From Singulisphaera sp. GP187 (GTDB taxonomy: Bacteria > Planctomycetota > Phycisphaerae > Phycisphaerales > SM1A02): 64,000 nt of DNA. The translations under genes and the position numbers were made by a program. The DNA is taken from contig CAMBMO010000009.1 in the NCBI GenBank assembly GCA_945868805.1, positions 33,311 through 97,310 on the forward strand, given 5' to 3'. Shown here piece by piece: positions 29,054 through 39,467 of this stretch; position 1 is the stretch's first letter, and every line of letters starts with the position of its first letter. The notes under the pieces are model-generated. The model searched no databases and was not told where the DNA came from. It was given only the letters and a program-made list of their open reading frames with translations.

Positions 29054-29140
29054 GGTGGGGTGGCAGAGTGGTCGAACGCGCCTGACTTGAAATCCGGTAT
29101 GCCCTCAAAGGCATCGTGGGTTCGAATCCCACCCCCACCG
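29054..29140 (+). tRNA. tRNA-Ser (anticodon UGA)
   Basis: ggtgggg acceptor pairs with ccccacc; gtggg-ttcgaat-cccac T-arm; anticodon loop CTTGAAA; long variable arm. Confidence 0.95.
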
Positions 29141-29231
29141 TTCTCGGTTGCTTGGTTTTTTGTTTCATGGTTTTGTCCAGCATCACCCGTTTCTCTGGAT
29201 CAACAGCATCAATCCCTCTTTAGGTTCTCCC

Positions 29232-32200
29232 ATGCTCCAATCAATCTCGATCATTCTCGCCACCCTCTTTACGGTCGCATCCTCCGCACAAGATGTTCCG
29301 CCAAACGCGACGATGCTGCGCTATCCCGACATCAGTCAAAATCGAATCGTCTTCTCGTATGCGAATGGACTGTGGAGCGTGGACAAGAACGGTGGAGTCG
29401 CCCAACCCGTCGCGGATCCGCCAGGCGCCGAGACTTTTGCGCGATTTTCGCCGGATGGAAAGTCGATCGCATTCATCGGCAACTATGAAGGCAATAAAGA
29501 CATCTATGTGACGCCAATCGGCGGTGGAATCCCAACGCGTGTGACCTATCACCCGTCATCCGAAACTCCCGCCGACTGGCTGAGTGATGGGCGCATCCTC
29601 TTCAGTTCACAGGGGATGGGGACCTATCCAAGGGCGCCGCAAATATTCGCCGTCAGCGCTGAGGGCGGACTGCCAATGGAGTTCCCAACCCCCTATGGCG
29701 CGAACCCGACAGTCAGCGCAAACGGAAAGTTACTCGCGTACACCCCTCACTCGACCGATACTCGAACTTGGAAGCGATACCGCGGCGGAATGGCGACTGA
29801 TATCTGGGTCTACGACCTCGACGCAAATACGGCAAAGCGCATCACGCAGTGGGAAGGAACCGACACGATTCCAATGTGGCATGGCGACACGCTTTACTAC
29901 CTCAGCGACGCTGGACCTGAACACAGACTCAACATCTGGTCGTGCGAGGCGCAAGGAGGGAATCGACGTCAGATCACTCGATTCGCAGAGTTCGATGTGA
30001 AATGGCCGTCGATGGGTCCAGATGATGGATCAGCCGGCGAAATTGTTTTTCAGAACGGAGCACAACTCATGGTGCTCGATCTCGGCACCCGCGAGTCACG
30101 CTCGGTCGAGGTCAAGATCCCCGGAGCGCGCTCAAAGTTGCGACCTCAGACGATCGACGCAAGCGGATTCATCGATGGGTGGGATATTTCGCCTTCTGGG
30201 AAACGCGCAATCGTTTCAGCGCGAGGCGATGTCTGGACTCTGCCAGCTGAGAATGGGATTCCGCGCAACCTGACACAAAGCGACGATTCGGCCGAGCGCG
30301 AACCAACATGGAGTCCCGACGGAAAGTGGATTGCGTGGTTCGACGATTCCTCCCACGAAGGCTATGAAATCTACATTTCTTCCGCAGATGGAACGGGGTC
30401 GAAGCGAAAGCTGACGACGACCGATGGGTCGTACAAATCGGACATCAACTGGAGCCCAGATTCAAAATGGATCGCCTTTGCCGGCAAGGCGAATTCGATG
30501 TTTCTCGTCGACGCGACGACGGGCGATACAAAACTCGTCGACCGTGAAGAATTCGACGATCGCGCGCCACATCCAAAGTGGAGCCATGATTCGTCTTGGA
30601 TTACATATCGCAAGTCCGATTCGACTGGAAGGTCCGCGCAAGTCCTCGTCTACGACGTTGAATCTGGCGAAGTGCATGCGGTCACTTCGCCCGCATTCTC
30701 GAGTGGTTCACCGACCTTCGATCGCACTGGAGATTGGCTCTACTACACCAGCGATCAGGAGTTCAAGCCGAAGTACGGATCGATGGATACCACGTGGATC
30801 TACGACGACTCCGAGGTCGTGCTCGCTGTGCCCCTGCGAACCGATGTCAAAGCTGCGTGGCAGACGAGCGAAAGTGATGAGGAGGTTCCCGCCCCAGAAA
30901 AGAAACCAGAAGCTCCCAAGGACGCGAAACCAGCTGACGAAAAACCGGCTGATGCAAATCCAGACGCCTCGAAGCCTGCGGATCCGTCGGTCGTTGTGCC
31001 CGCTGCAACTGTCCCTCCCGTGGCCACGCCCGAGGTCAAGCAAGAGACTCCTGCGGCAGCGCCAGCGACTCCGAAGCGAAAAGGATTCGTGATCGATTTC
31101 GACCGACTCGAATCACGCGCGGTTCGAGTTCCCGGCGTCACGCGAGGTGCATTCGGAAACATGTCGGTCAACGACAAAGGGAATCTGATCTATGTTCGTC
31201 GGGGCGACACCGGAGGCATCAAGATCATCGATGCTCGCGAGAAGAAACCATCGGAGAAAGCAGTGACGGGTGGCGGTGGATTCGCGATCACGCCAGATGG
31301 GAAAAAGCTCTTGATTCCCGAGGGCGGTAAGGCGAGAATCGTAGAAGCATCCGCTGGCGGTGCGTCGAAGGATGTCGTGACAAAGCCGATGCTTGTTGAG
31401 ATCGATCCACGCACCGAATGGCGTCAAATGGTGAGTGATGCATGGCTGATCTTCCGAGATTTTTTCTACGACCCAAGTATGCATCATGTCGATTGGCCGA
31501 CGATTCGAACGAACTACATCGCTCTCGTCGACGATGCGAATAGTCGTGAGGACATTTCATTCATCATCTCCGAGATGATTTCCGAACTCAATGTCGGGCA
31601 CGCGTACTACCGCGGTGGCGATGTCGAGGGAGGTCCGACATCGAACACCGGACTCCTCGGAGTCGACTTCGAGTTGGGTTCCGCACCTGGTCCCGACGGC
31701 GCGTCGGTCACCGCATACAAAATCAAGCGCATCTATGAAGGTGCGCCCTGGGATTCAGACGCGCGCAATCCGCTCCGCGCTCCCGGACTCAATATCAAGG
31801 CGGGCGAGGAGTACTTGCTCGAAGTCAATGGGGCGCCACTCGACATCCGCAAAGCTCCGTGGGCTGCATTTGTCGGACTCGGCGACAAGACGATCACCTT
31901 GCTCCTCTCGAAGAAGCCATTTCGTGACGACACTGCACGCTCAGTGGTTGTAACCACGATCGACAGTGAAGCGGATTTACGATATCGATCCTGGATTGAA
32001 GCAAATCGCGCTTACATCGATCAAAAGTCCCAAGGGCGAGTCGGGTATGTCTATGTCCCCGACACTGGTGTCGGCGGTCAGAACGATCTCATGCGCCAAT
32101 TCGTCGGGCAACGAGGCAAAGACGCGCTCATCGTCGATGATCGATGGAATGGTGGCGGACAGATTCCGACAAGATTCGTCGAACTCCTTGATCGACCGCT

Positions 32201-32678
32201 GACAAATTGGTGGGCGCGAAGAGATACCAAGAGCCAAGCATGGCCACCCGACGGTCACTTCGGTTCGAAGGCGATGTTGATCAACGGACTCGCTGGATCG
32301 GGTGGGGACATGTTCCCATGGCTCTTCCGACAGGCGAACCTCGGGCCATTGGTGGGCACGCGCACATGGGGTGGGCTCGTCGGAATCTCGGGGAATCCAT
32401 CACTCGTCGATGGCGCAAGTGTGTCCGTACCGAAGTTCGCTTTCTACGAGGACGATGGGACGTGGGGAGTCGAAGGTCACGGCGTCGATCCAGATGTCGT
32501 GGTGATGGACGATCCTGCGGTCATGAAGGGTGGACCATCGCGAGGTGGCATCGACCCTCAAATGGATGTGGCGATCGACTTGATGGAAAAATCCATACGT
32601 GAACGTCCATTCAAGACCGTTCCGACGCCGCCATATCCCAATCGTCAAGGGATGGGGCTTCCGACTGCAGATCAATGA
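29232..32678 (+). CDS. Tricorn-protease-like secreted peptidase (TolB-type propellers, PDZ, S41)
   Basis: Signal peptide; propeller repeats (FSPDGKSIAFIGNYEGNKDIYVTPIGGG..., WSPDGKWIAWFDDSSHEGYEIY); S41 core LINGLAGSGGDMFPWLFRQANLGPLVGTRTWGGLVGI. Confidence 0.92.
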   Translation: MLQSISIILATLFTVASSAQDVPPNATMLRYPDISQNRIVFSYANGLWSVDKNGGVAQPVADPPGAETFARFSPDGKSIAFIGNYEGNKDIYVTPIGGGIPTRVTYHPSSETPADWLSDGRILFSSQGMGTYPRAPQIFAVSAEGGLPMEFPTPYGANPTVSANGKLLAYTPHSTDTRTWKRYRGGMATDIWVYDLDANTAKRITQWEGTDTIPMWHGDTLYYLSDAGPEHRLNIWSCEAQGGNRRQITRFAEFDVKWPSMGPDDGSAGEIVFQNGAQLMVLDLGTRESRSVEVKIPGARSKLRPQTIDASGFIDGWDISPSGKRAIVSARGDVWTLPAENGIPRNLTQSDDSAEREPTWSPDGKWIAWFDDSSHEGYEIYISSADGTGSKRKLTTTDGSYKSDINWSPDSKWIAFAGKANSMFLVDATTGDTKLVDREEFDDRAPHPKWSHDSSWITYRKSDSTGRSAQVLVYDVESGEVHAVTSPAFSSGSPTFDRTGDWLYYTSDQEFKPKYGSMDTTWIYDDSEVVLAVPLRTDVKAAWQTSESDEEVPAPEKKPEAPKDAKPADEKPADANPDASKPADPSVVVPAATVPPVATPEVKQETPAAAPATPKRKGFVIDFDRLESRAVRVPGVTRGAFGNMSVNDKGNLIYVRRGDTGGIKIIDAREKKPSEKAVTGGGGFAITPDGKKLLIPEGGKARIVEASAGGASKDVVTKPMLVEIDPRTEWRQMVSDAWLIFRDFFYDPSMHHVDWPTIRTNYIALVDDANSREDISFIISEMISELNVGHAYYRGGDVEGGPTSNTGLLGVDFELGSAPGPDGASVTAYKIKRIYEGAPWDSDARNPLRAPGLNIKAGEEYLLEVNGAPLDIRKAPWAAFVGLGDKTITLLLSKKPFRDDTARSVVVTTIDSEADLRYRSWIEANRAYIDQKSQGRVGYVYVPDTGVGGQNDLMRQFVGQRGKDALIVDDRWNGGGQIPTRFVELLDRPLTNWWARRDTKSQAWPPDGHFGSKAMLINGLAGSGGDMFPWLFRQANLGPLVGTRTWGGLVGISGNPSLVDGASVSVPKFAFYEDDGTWGVEGHGVDPDVVVMDDPAVMKGGPSRGGIDPQMDVAIDLMEKSIRERPFKTVPTPPYPNRQGMGLPTADQ

Positions 32679-32699
32679 GCCGCCGTCAGTCCGTGGCGG

Positions 32700-34235
32700 T
32701 CATCGAATCGGCTTCGTCATCGGACGATCTGTCGCGAACGGCGAGGCTGGTAGGCCGGCTTCGTTCACTAAGTTTGCGCGCGTTGGATTGCTGCTCCACG
32801 CGTAGCGAACGACCGTTGGATTCGCGACCTCTGGACTCGAAACCGTCACAGTAGTTCCAGAGACCTTTGCGTTGGCCCAGTGGAATCTCCCGTCGCTCCC
32901 TGCGATGGCGAATCCTCCGACTGGTGCGCCCTTCGCGCCTCCAAGACCTTCCGCGTGAGCGAAGGTGATCTTGATCGCTGATCCCTGAACTTCACTCTTT
33001 TCGTAGAGCGGTCCAGACCACTCGCCACCACGCGCGTACACCTGTGAGAGCGCCCACACTGCGAGTCGATCGGCAACCGCTTGCTTGTTACGGGGGTGGA
33101 TATCGTCCGCGTCGCCAACATCAATCGTGACGGCGAGTCCGCAGTTGGGAACGACTCGCGAGGTATTCAACTGCGCATCGCGCAAGGCCGACCACTGCCC
33201 TTCAACCGGATCCTCGCTAGGCGCTCGGAAATTCGCCAGCTGGACGATGCCAAATGGGAAATCTCCTTCGTTCCATCTGACGCGCCACGACTCGATCATC
33301 AACGGAAGCAGTTCTCGGTACTGATCCGCGCGGTCGGCATTCGATTCCCCTTGGTACCAAAGTGCGCCCCGAATTCCGAACGGAACAACTGGCGCGATCA
33401 TCGCGTTCCATTTCGATCCGAATACAGAACTCTGTGCGAGCGGATGGGCGGGATCCGCTGATGGCGCGGGAGCCTTTACGGTCGACGTGGGCGTCGCATC
33501 ATCAACAACAGAATCCGCCTTTTCGGACGCGAGTTGCTCAAAGGCGACTCCAGCGTCTTGCTGTTTGGCGACGATTCCGGCGAACATCGGGTGCCCTTGC
33601 GCCAGATCAATCGGAGTCCATGGCTCTGCAAGCGTTCCACCCCAATTGATCGAAAGGATCCCAACTGGCACATCAAGCGTCGAACCAATATTCGCTGCGA
33701 ACCAGCCCCCGACAGCAGTGAAGCCCATTGTGGCCTCGGGAGTTGCAATCACCCATTTCGTCGAAAGGTCATCAAGAGGACGAGCCGCCATCGCATGTGG
33801 CGGCGTAAAACTGCGCACGGTCGAAGGCAGAGTCGCCGCGAACTCCGTGGCGCCCGTGCACCCGGCGACCTTCCATTCCATGTTCGACTGACCACCGCAC
33901 AACCAAACCTCTCCTACAAGAACGTCTTGAAGTACGACGACATCGCTCCCGCAACTGATCTTGATTGTGATCGGATCTTTTGTCGCGCTCATCTCGGGAA
34001 GTTGAGCCATGAACTTGCCGTTGGTACCGGCCTGTGTTTTCGCGCTACAGAGAATCTTCCCGGTGCCGTCGACTGCATCGACAGTCACAATCAGATTCCC
34101 CGTCGCCTTGCCCCAAAACGGCAGTGCCATCCCCCTCTGCAAAACCATGTGGTCGGAGAGCACCGACGGAAGCTGGATATCCGCATGAGCAAGAGTCGAA
34201 AGGGCAATCGACAGAAGGAGCGAAGTATGTTTCAT
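32700..34235 (-). CDS. Sialate O-acetylesterase-like (SGNH) protein
   Basis: LPSVLSDHMVLQRGMALPFWGKA...GEVWLCGGQSNMEWKVAGC...GALWYQGESNADRADQYRELLPLMIESWR...DIHPRNKQAVADRLAVWAL. Confidence 0.92.
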   Translation of the reverse strand: MKHTSLLLSIALSTLAHADIQLPSVLSDHMVLQRGMALPFWGKATGNLIVTVDAVDGTGKILCSAKTQAGTNGKFMAQLPEMSATKDPITIKISCGSDVVVLQDVLVGEVWLCGGQSNMEWKVAGCTGATEFAATLPSTVRSFTPPHAMAARPLDDLSTKWVIATPEATMGFTAVGGWFAANIGSTLDVPVGILSINWGGTLAEPWTPIDLAQGHPMFAGIVAKQQDAGVAFEQLASEKADSVVDDATPTSTVKAPAPSADPAHPLAQSSVFGSKWNAMIAPVVPFGIRGALWYQGESNADRADQYRELLPLMIESWRVRWNEGDFPFGIVQLANFRAPSEDPVEGQWSALRDAQLNTSRVVPNCGLAVTIDVGDADDIHPRNKQAVADRLAVWALSQVYARGGEWSGPLYEKSEVQGSAIKITFAHAEGLGGAKGAPVGGFAIAGSDGRFHWANAKVSGTTVTVSSPEVANPTVVRYAWSSNPTRANLVNEAGLPASPFATDRPMTKPIR

Positions 34236-34328
34236 CGCTGTGTTGTACACGCCTCACGGCTTGCCCACCTCGCAGGAAGTGTTATGATCGCTCGCCACGA
34301 TGACGCGAGTCATTGGATCGTCGAGTTT

Positions 34329-34400
34329 GCGGGTGTAGCTCAGTGGTAGAGCGCAACCTTGCCAAGGTTGATGTCGAGGGTTCGAGTCCCTTCACCCGCT
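34329..34400 (+). tRNA. tRNA-Gly (anticodon GCC)
   Basis: gcgggtg...cacccgc acceptor; gctcagtggtagagc D-arm; cttgccaag anticodon arm; gagggttcgagtccctt T-arm. Confidence 0.96.
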
Positions 34401-34424
34401 TTCAGATTAAATCAGGCGAAGCGA

Positions 34425-34456
34425 AACCCGAAGCAAGTCGCTTCGGGTTCTTCGTT
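34425..34456 (+). terminator. Hairpin terminator-like structure after tRNA-Gly
   Basis: aacccgaagc-aagtc-gcttcgggtt perfect 10-bp stem followed by cttcgttt; T-tract is weak. Confidence 0.6.
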
Positions 34457-34488
34457 TGAGCTTTTCGACTGGTTTTTCGCTTGGCAGA

Positions 34489-36636
34489 CTATTGGGCAGG
34501 TGGTTTCGCGAGATCGATAAAGAATGCGTATTCCAACGCGACCTGCTTCAATCGTTCGAATCTTCCAGAATTTCCGCCATGGCCCGCATCCATATTGATG
34601 CGAAAAATCAGTGGATTTGAATCGGTCTTCATCGCCCGCATCTTCGCGACCCACTTCGCAGGCTCGAAGTACTGCACCTGCGAATCCCAGAGTCCCGTCG
34701 TGACGAGGATCGCGGGATACGCCTTCCGCGCGATGTTGTCGTAGGGTGAATATGACCCGATGTATGCATACGCAGCTGGTTCACGGGGGTCTCCCCACTG
34801 CGTCCATTCATTGGTGGTGAGTGGAATCGTCTCGTCGAGCATCGTCGTCAGTGCATCGACGAATGGAACATGAAGCCCGATCGCGCGATACCTCTCCCCA
34901 GCCTGATTTGCGATCGCACCCATCAACAAACCGCCCGCTGAACCACCAGTAGCGAAAATCCGATCTTTCGCGCCGTACTTCTCTGAAACGAGAAAGTCCG
35001 TGGTATCCACGAAGTCATTGAATGTGTTCTGCTTGTGAGTCAGTCGTCCATCTTCGTACCAGTCCTGTCCGAGATCCGCGCCACCGCGGATGTGCGTGGT
35101 CGCGAGCAGGAATCCCCTGTCCATCAACGAAACTTGATTCGAACTGAACTCTGCGTCGGATGAAATCCCGTAGGCGCCGTACCCCTCTTGATAAACGGGG
35201 GCGGTTCCATCCTTCGCGTATCGATCTTTCCGCCACGCCAGCGAAACTGGAATTCGCTTTCCGTCGCGTGATTGGGCCCAGACACGTGCGGTGTCGTAGA
35301 GAGTGCTTTCGTAACCGATCACCGGTTGAACTTTGCGGACCGTCCGCGCTCCGGTCGCGAAGTCGACATCCCAAATCGTTCGCGGAGTGATCATCGAGGT
35401 GTAATTCACACGGACGTTTCGCAGAGATGGGTCTCTGTTCGTTCCGAGCGACATCGCGAAAGCGGTTTCGCCTGCTTCGACCGCAAAGGCCTTCGCGCAG
35501 GATGGCTTCTCTCCCCAAGGAATCACTCGAACAACCGAATTCGCGTCGGCGCGCTCAGCGACCGCGATCGCTCCATCGAAGAGTGTGAACTGATCGAGTG
35601 ACGTCTCACGACGATTGGGAATGATGACGATCCACTTGGATCGATCGCTCGCCGCACCATCGGGTGCCTCCACAAGTTTGAAGTTGCGCGCGGCTTCGTT
35701 TGTACGAATCACCCAGCGTCCGTTCGCATGATTCGCGTAGTTGCGCACACCAGGCAAGCGCGCAAGGATGACCGTCGGGACATCAGTCGGACGATCGGCA
35801 GGGATCGCGCGAAGTTCGGTCGTGTCGAACCCATCCATCGTGATCAAGATTTTTTCGTGCGAAGTGCTCGCTTCAACGCTCGTGCTGAGCGTGAGATCGG
35901 GTTCGTTGTAGACGAGGACATCTTTCGCCACTGGCGTGCCGACTTCATGCCGGTACACCGGGCCCGTCTGCAGCAACACGGGATCTTGCTGAATGTAGAA
36001 AAGTGTCTTGTTGTCCTTCGACCACGCGATACTTTCGAGCACCCCAGGGATCGCATCCGCCAAGACCTCTCCCGTGCGCAAGTTCTTGAATCGAAGGGTG
36101 CTGATCCGCCGACCCGTGACGTCGTCCGTCCATGCGAGCGACTGATTGTCTGGACTCACTTCAACGGCGCCGATCGAATAGAACGGTTTTCCCTTCGCGA
36201 GCGTTGGACCATCAAGCAGGACTTCTTCAGGCGCGCCCGCAGTAGGACCGTCAGGTGTTCCTGCCTGTCGAAGGTAAACGGCGTACTCGGCGCCACGGTC
36301 GAAGCGAGTCGAATACCAATAGCCGCGGTCGAATGCAGGAGGCGTCTGGTCGTCCTCCTTGATGCGTCCGCGCATTTCTGCAAGCAGCTTCGCTTCCAGC
36401 GGCGCGAGACCGGCGGTCACCGCAACTGTGTACGCATTCTCCGCGTTCAGATACGCCAGAATCTCCGGTCGCTTCGTCTTCGAATCATCGTCGCGCATCC
36501 AGTAATAGTCGTCGGGTCTCTCGCCCTGCGGACTCTTGATGACATAAGGAATGCGGGTAGCGACGGGCGGTGTCGGCTGTGATTGGTTCGCGGGCATGTT
36601 GGTCGTCGAGAGGCACACGAGAATTGATGCGATCAT
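34489..36636 (-). CDS. S9 family prolyl oligopeptidase / oligopeptidase B-like
   Basis: IPYVIKSPQGERPDDYYWMRDDDS...FATGGSAGGLLMGAIANQAGERYRAIGLHVPFVDALTTMLD...NMDAGHGGNSGRFE; start ATG at 36636 (MIASILVCLSTTNMPANQ). Confidence 0.93.
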   Translation of the reverse strand: MIASILVCLSTTNMPANQSQPTPPVATRIPYVIKSPQGERPDDYYWMRDDDSKTKRPEILAYLNAENAYTVAVTAGLAPLEAKLLAEMRGRIKEDDQTPPAFDRGYWYSTRFDRGAEYAVYLRQAGTPDGPTAGAPEEVLLDGPTLAKGKPFYSIGAVEVSPDNQSLAWTDDVTGRRISTLRFKNLRTGEVLADAIPGVLESIAWSKDNKTLFYIQQDPVLLQTGPVYRHEVGTPVAKDVLVYNEPDLTLSTSVEASTSHEKILITMDGFDTTELRAIPADRPTDVPTVILARLPGVRNYANHANGRWVIRTNEAARNFKLVEAPDGAASDRSKWIVIIPNRRETSLDQFTLFDGAIAVAERADANSVVRVIPWGEKPSCAKAFAVEAGETAFAMSLGTNRDPSLRNVRVNYTSMITPRTIWDVDFATGARTVRKVQPVIGYESTLYDTARVWAQSRDGKRIPVSLAWRKDRYAKDGTAPVYQEGYGAYGISSDAEFSSNQVSLMDRGFLLATTHIRGGADLGQDWYEDGRLTHKQNTFNDFVDTTDFLVSEKYGAKDRIFATGGSAGGLLMGAIANQAGERYRAIGLHVPFVDALTTMLDETIPLTTNEWTQWGDPREPAAYAYIGSYSPYDNIARKAYPAILVTTGLWDSQVQYFEPAKWVAKMRAMKTDSNPLIFRINMDAGHGGNSGRFERLKQVALEYAFFIDLAKPPAQ

Positions 36637-36683
36637 GGAAGCGGATGCTACGGAGTTCCACCGCACCGCCCTACACTTTGCCG

Positions 36684-39467
36684 ATGCATCCGTCGTTGAC
36701 ACTCGCTTTGTGTGCCGCTCTCGCAATCGGCGCAGCACAGAGCGAGGATCCCCCGCCATCGAAGTCGAAATCCGCTCGAGCGATCGACTATGCGAAGGAA
36801 CGCACCTGGTGGTCGTATGCGCCACTTGCAACGGGTGGACCTCCCACTCTCTCCAACGAAGCCTCGTCCGAAAACTGGTGCAAGAATGAGATCGATCAAT
36901 TCGTGCTGGCGAAACTCGAGGAGCGGGGTCTTGCGCCCGCCCCACAAGCAAGTCCGACGGCGCTCGTTCGCCGTGCCTATTACGACTTGACTGGCCTTCC
37001 GCCAACGCCCGAGGAAATCGATGCGTTTGTGAGCGACACTGGTGCGCAAGTGTGGGAGCACCTCATCGAACGCCTTCTCAACAGCCCGCATTACGGCGAG
37101 CGATGGGGTCGGCATTGGCTCGATCTCGTTCGCTATGCAGATACCAACGGATTCGAGCGCGATGGCGACAAGCCCGCCGCTTGGCGGTACAGAGACTGGG
37201 TCATCGCCGCATTTAATTCCGACAAGCCCTACGACCGTTTTCTCGTGGAACAGCTCGCGGGCGACGAACTTCCCGACCGCAGCTTCGACACGATGATCGC
37301 GACGGGTTACTACCGACTTGGAATGTGGGACGACGAAGTCCCCGACTTGCAACAAGCGCAGTACGACGACCTCGATGGCATCGTTGACACCACTGCACGC
37401 ACGATGCTCGGCATGGGACTCGGCTGTGCACGTTGCCACGATCACAAGGGAGATCCGATCACCCAGCGGGACTACTACTCCTTCGCCGCATTCTTCGCAG
37501 GACTGAAGCCGTACAAGACTGCGACTGGAAACAGCCTTGAAGCCGCGAACGTCACACGCGTGATCACGCCAGAATTCGGAACGACCAACGGCGAGTCGAA
37601 GCGCGACGAGTGGAAAACACGGCGCAAGCAACTGATCGACGAGTTGCTTGCGATCGAGTTGAGCGCGGGCAACATCTCGGTCCCGATCGACCGTGCGCCG
37701 AGTGATGGACTCGCCGCGCACTACACATTCGAGACGATCGCAACCGCTCCAGAAATCGAACGTGCCTCACTCACCAGTACGGTTGACAGCGCGCACGGCC
37801 AGGTCGTCGACTTGCGTTGGGGCGAGAATGGACGCTTTGGTTACGGTGGCACATTCGACGGAGGCGACGACCGAATACTCATTCCCCGTACGATCGGGGA
37901 CGACTTCACGATCTCGCTTTGGATGAAAACAGATCGAGTCGGTCCGGGTTCGGACTCCGATCCTCGCTGGTTCACCGGCGCAGGGCTGGTTGATGGCGAA
38001 GTTCCTGGCATCGTCGACGACTTTGGCATTTCCATCGTCGGAAGTGGAATCATCGCTGCGGGAGTCGGCAATCCAGAGACCTTTCTGAATTCCTCGCCCG
38101 GCTTCAACGACGGCGAGTGGCACCATATTGCATTGACACGATCTAAGTCGACCGGCACCGTCGCGCTCATCGTCGATGGTATCGAATCGATGCGTGCGGT
38201 CGGAGGAAGACAGACTCTCAGCGCAGCGAAGCAACTCGTGATCGGTGGGATGCATCCTGGGGGAGGTCCCTTCACTGGCGCGATCGACGAAGTGCGAATC
38301 TATGACCGTGTACTCACCGCACCCGAAGTTCTCAGCATCGCGACTGGAGTTGGATCGCCAACGGAATATTCCACCAATGCATACCAGGCTCTCGCACAGC
38401 TCAAGTCACCGCAGTGGAGCGGTTCGACCATTCTTTGTGCAGGAGAGCGTGACGACCCCGTAGCGATGCATGTACTCACTCGAGGGAGCCCGCACGCGCC
38501 AGCAGAGGAAGTCCAGCCCGCGGTTCCGGCGATCGCGGCGACAATCGCTGTCGGCGAGAGCACCGAAGTTTTCAAAAGCGAATCGAGCGGACGCAGACTT
38601 GCCCTAGCGAAATGGATCACCGATCCCAACAATCCGCACACCGCGCGGGCGATGGTCAATCGAATCTGGCAGCATCACTTCTCGCGTGCGATCTGCCCAA
38701 CACCCAATGACTTCGGGCACTTCGGTGAACTCCCAACCCACCCTGAACTCCTCGATTGGCTCGCCCAGCGATTCATCGCAAGCGGTTGGAGCATGAAAGA
38801 AATGCACAAACTCATTATGTCAAGCGCCACCTATCAGATGTCGAGCGTCCCGAGCGTCGACGCGCTTGCGAAGGATGCGCCAAACGATCTACTCTCGCGG
38901 TTTCGATTGCGCAGATTGCAATCCGAAGAAATTCGAGATTCGCTGCTCGCTGTCAACGGAACGCTCAACGACCAGATGGGCGGTCCTGGGTTTCGTCCTC
39001 CAGTGCCTTCGGAAGTCCTCGCGACTTCCAGCAAACCCAATGAAGTGTGGCCACTGACCGAACCCGCTTCGTGGCCACGTCGAAGCATCTATATCCATGC
39101 GAAGCGGTCGCTTCTGTTGCCCTTGCTCGCGATCTTCGATCAGGCGGACATTGACAATGCATGCCCCGTGCGTTTTTCGACCGTTCAGCCGACGCAGGCT
39201 CTGACCATGCTCAACGGCGCACTGACGAACGATGCCGCACGCACCCTCGCTGACCGGGTTCGGCTTGAATTCCCCGCGGACGTCCGATCGCAAGTCCTGC
39301 GGGCAATGCGCCTCGCCTACGGTCGCAGTGTCGACGCGAAAGAGGTCGAGGAGGGCGTCGCATTCGTCCACGAATTGCAACTCGCCGAATCGATGTCAGA
39401 ATCAGATGCGATGAACATTCTCGCACTCGCCCTCTTCAACAGCAACGAATTCTCCCATGTCGATTGA
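36684..39467 (+). CDS. DUF1549 - LamG-like - DUF1553 secreted protein
   Basis: ERWGRHWLDLVRYADTNGFERDGDKPAAWRYRDWVIAAFNSDKPYDRFLVEQLAGDELP; GLGCARCHDHKGDPITQRDYYSFAAFF; LamG-like segment DFTISLWMKTD...GEWHHIALTRS...GAIDEVRIYDRVLT; RRLALAKWITDPNNPHTARAMVNRIWQHHFSRAI. Confidence 0.92.
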   Translation: MHPSLTLALCAALAIGAAQSEDPPPSKSKSARAIDYAKERTWWSYAPLATGGPPTLSNEASSENWCKNEIDQFVLAKLEERGLAPAPQASPTALVRRAYYDLTGLPPTPEEIDAFVSDTGAQVWEHLIERLLNSPHYGERWGRHWLDLVRYADTNGFERDGDKPAAWRYRDWVIAAFNSDKPYDRFLVEQLAGDELPDRSFDTMIATGYYRLGMWDDEVPDLQQAQYDDLDGIVDTTARTMLGMGLGCARCHDHKGDPITQRDYYSFAAFFAGLKPYKTATGNSLEAANVTRVITPEFGTTNGESKRDEWKTRRKQLIDELLAIELSAGNISVPIDRAPSDGLAAHYTFETIATAPEIERASLTSTVDSAHGQVVDLRWGENGRFGYGGTFDGGDDRILIPRTIGDDFTISLWMKTDRVGPGSDSDPRWFTGAGLVDGEVPGIVDDFGISIVGSGIIAAGVGNPETFLNSSPGFNDGEWHHIALTRSKSTGTVALIVDGIESMRAVGGRQTLSAAKQLVIGGMHPGGGPFTGAIDEVRIYDRVLTAPEVLSIATGVGSPTEYSTNAYQALAQLKSPQWSGSTILCAGERDDPVAMHVLTRGSPHAPAEEVQPAVPAIAATIAVGESTEVFKSESSGRRLALAKWITDPNNPHTARAMVNRIWQHHFSRAICPTPNDFGHFGELPTHPELLDWLAQRFIASGWSMKEMHKLIMSSATYQMSSVPSVDALAKDAPNDLLSRFRLRRLQSEEIRDSLLAVNGTLNDQMGGPGFRPPVPSEVLATSSKPNEVWPLTEPASWPRRSIYIHAKRSLLLPLLAIFDQADIDNACPVRFSTVQPTQALTMLNGALTNDAARTLADRVRLEFPADVRSQVLRAMRLAYGRSVDAKEVEEGVAFVHELQLAESMSESDAMNILALALFNSNEFSHVD

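Noticed and set aside
36637-37005. N-terminal extension of the S9 peptidase ORF
   Set aside because: Antisense to the DUF1549 gene; the signal-peptide-like start at 36636 is more plausible.
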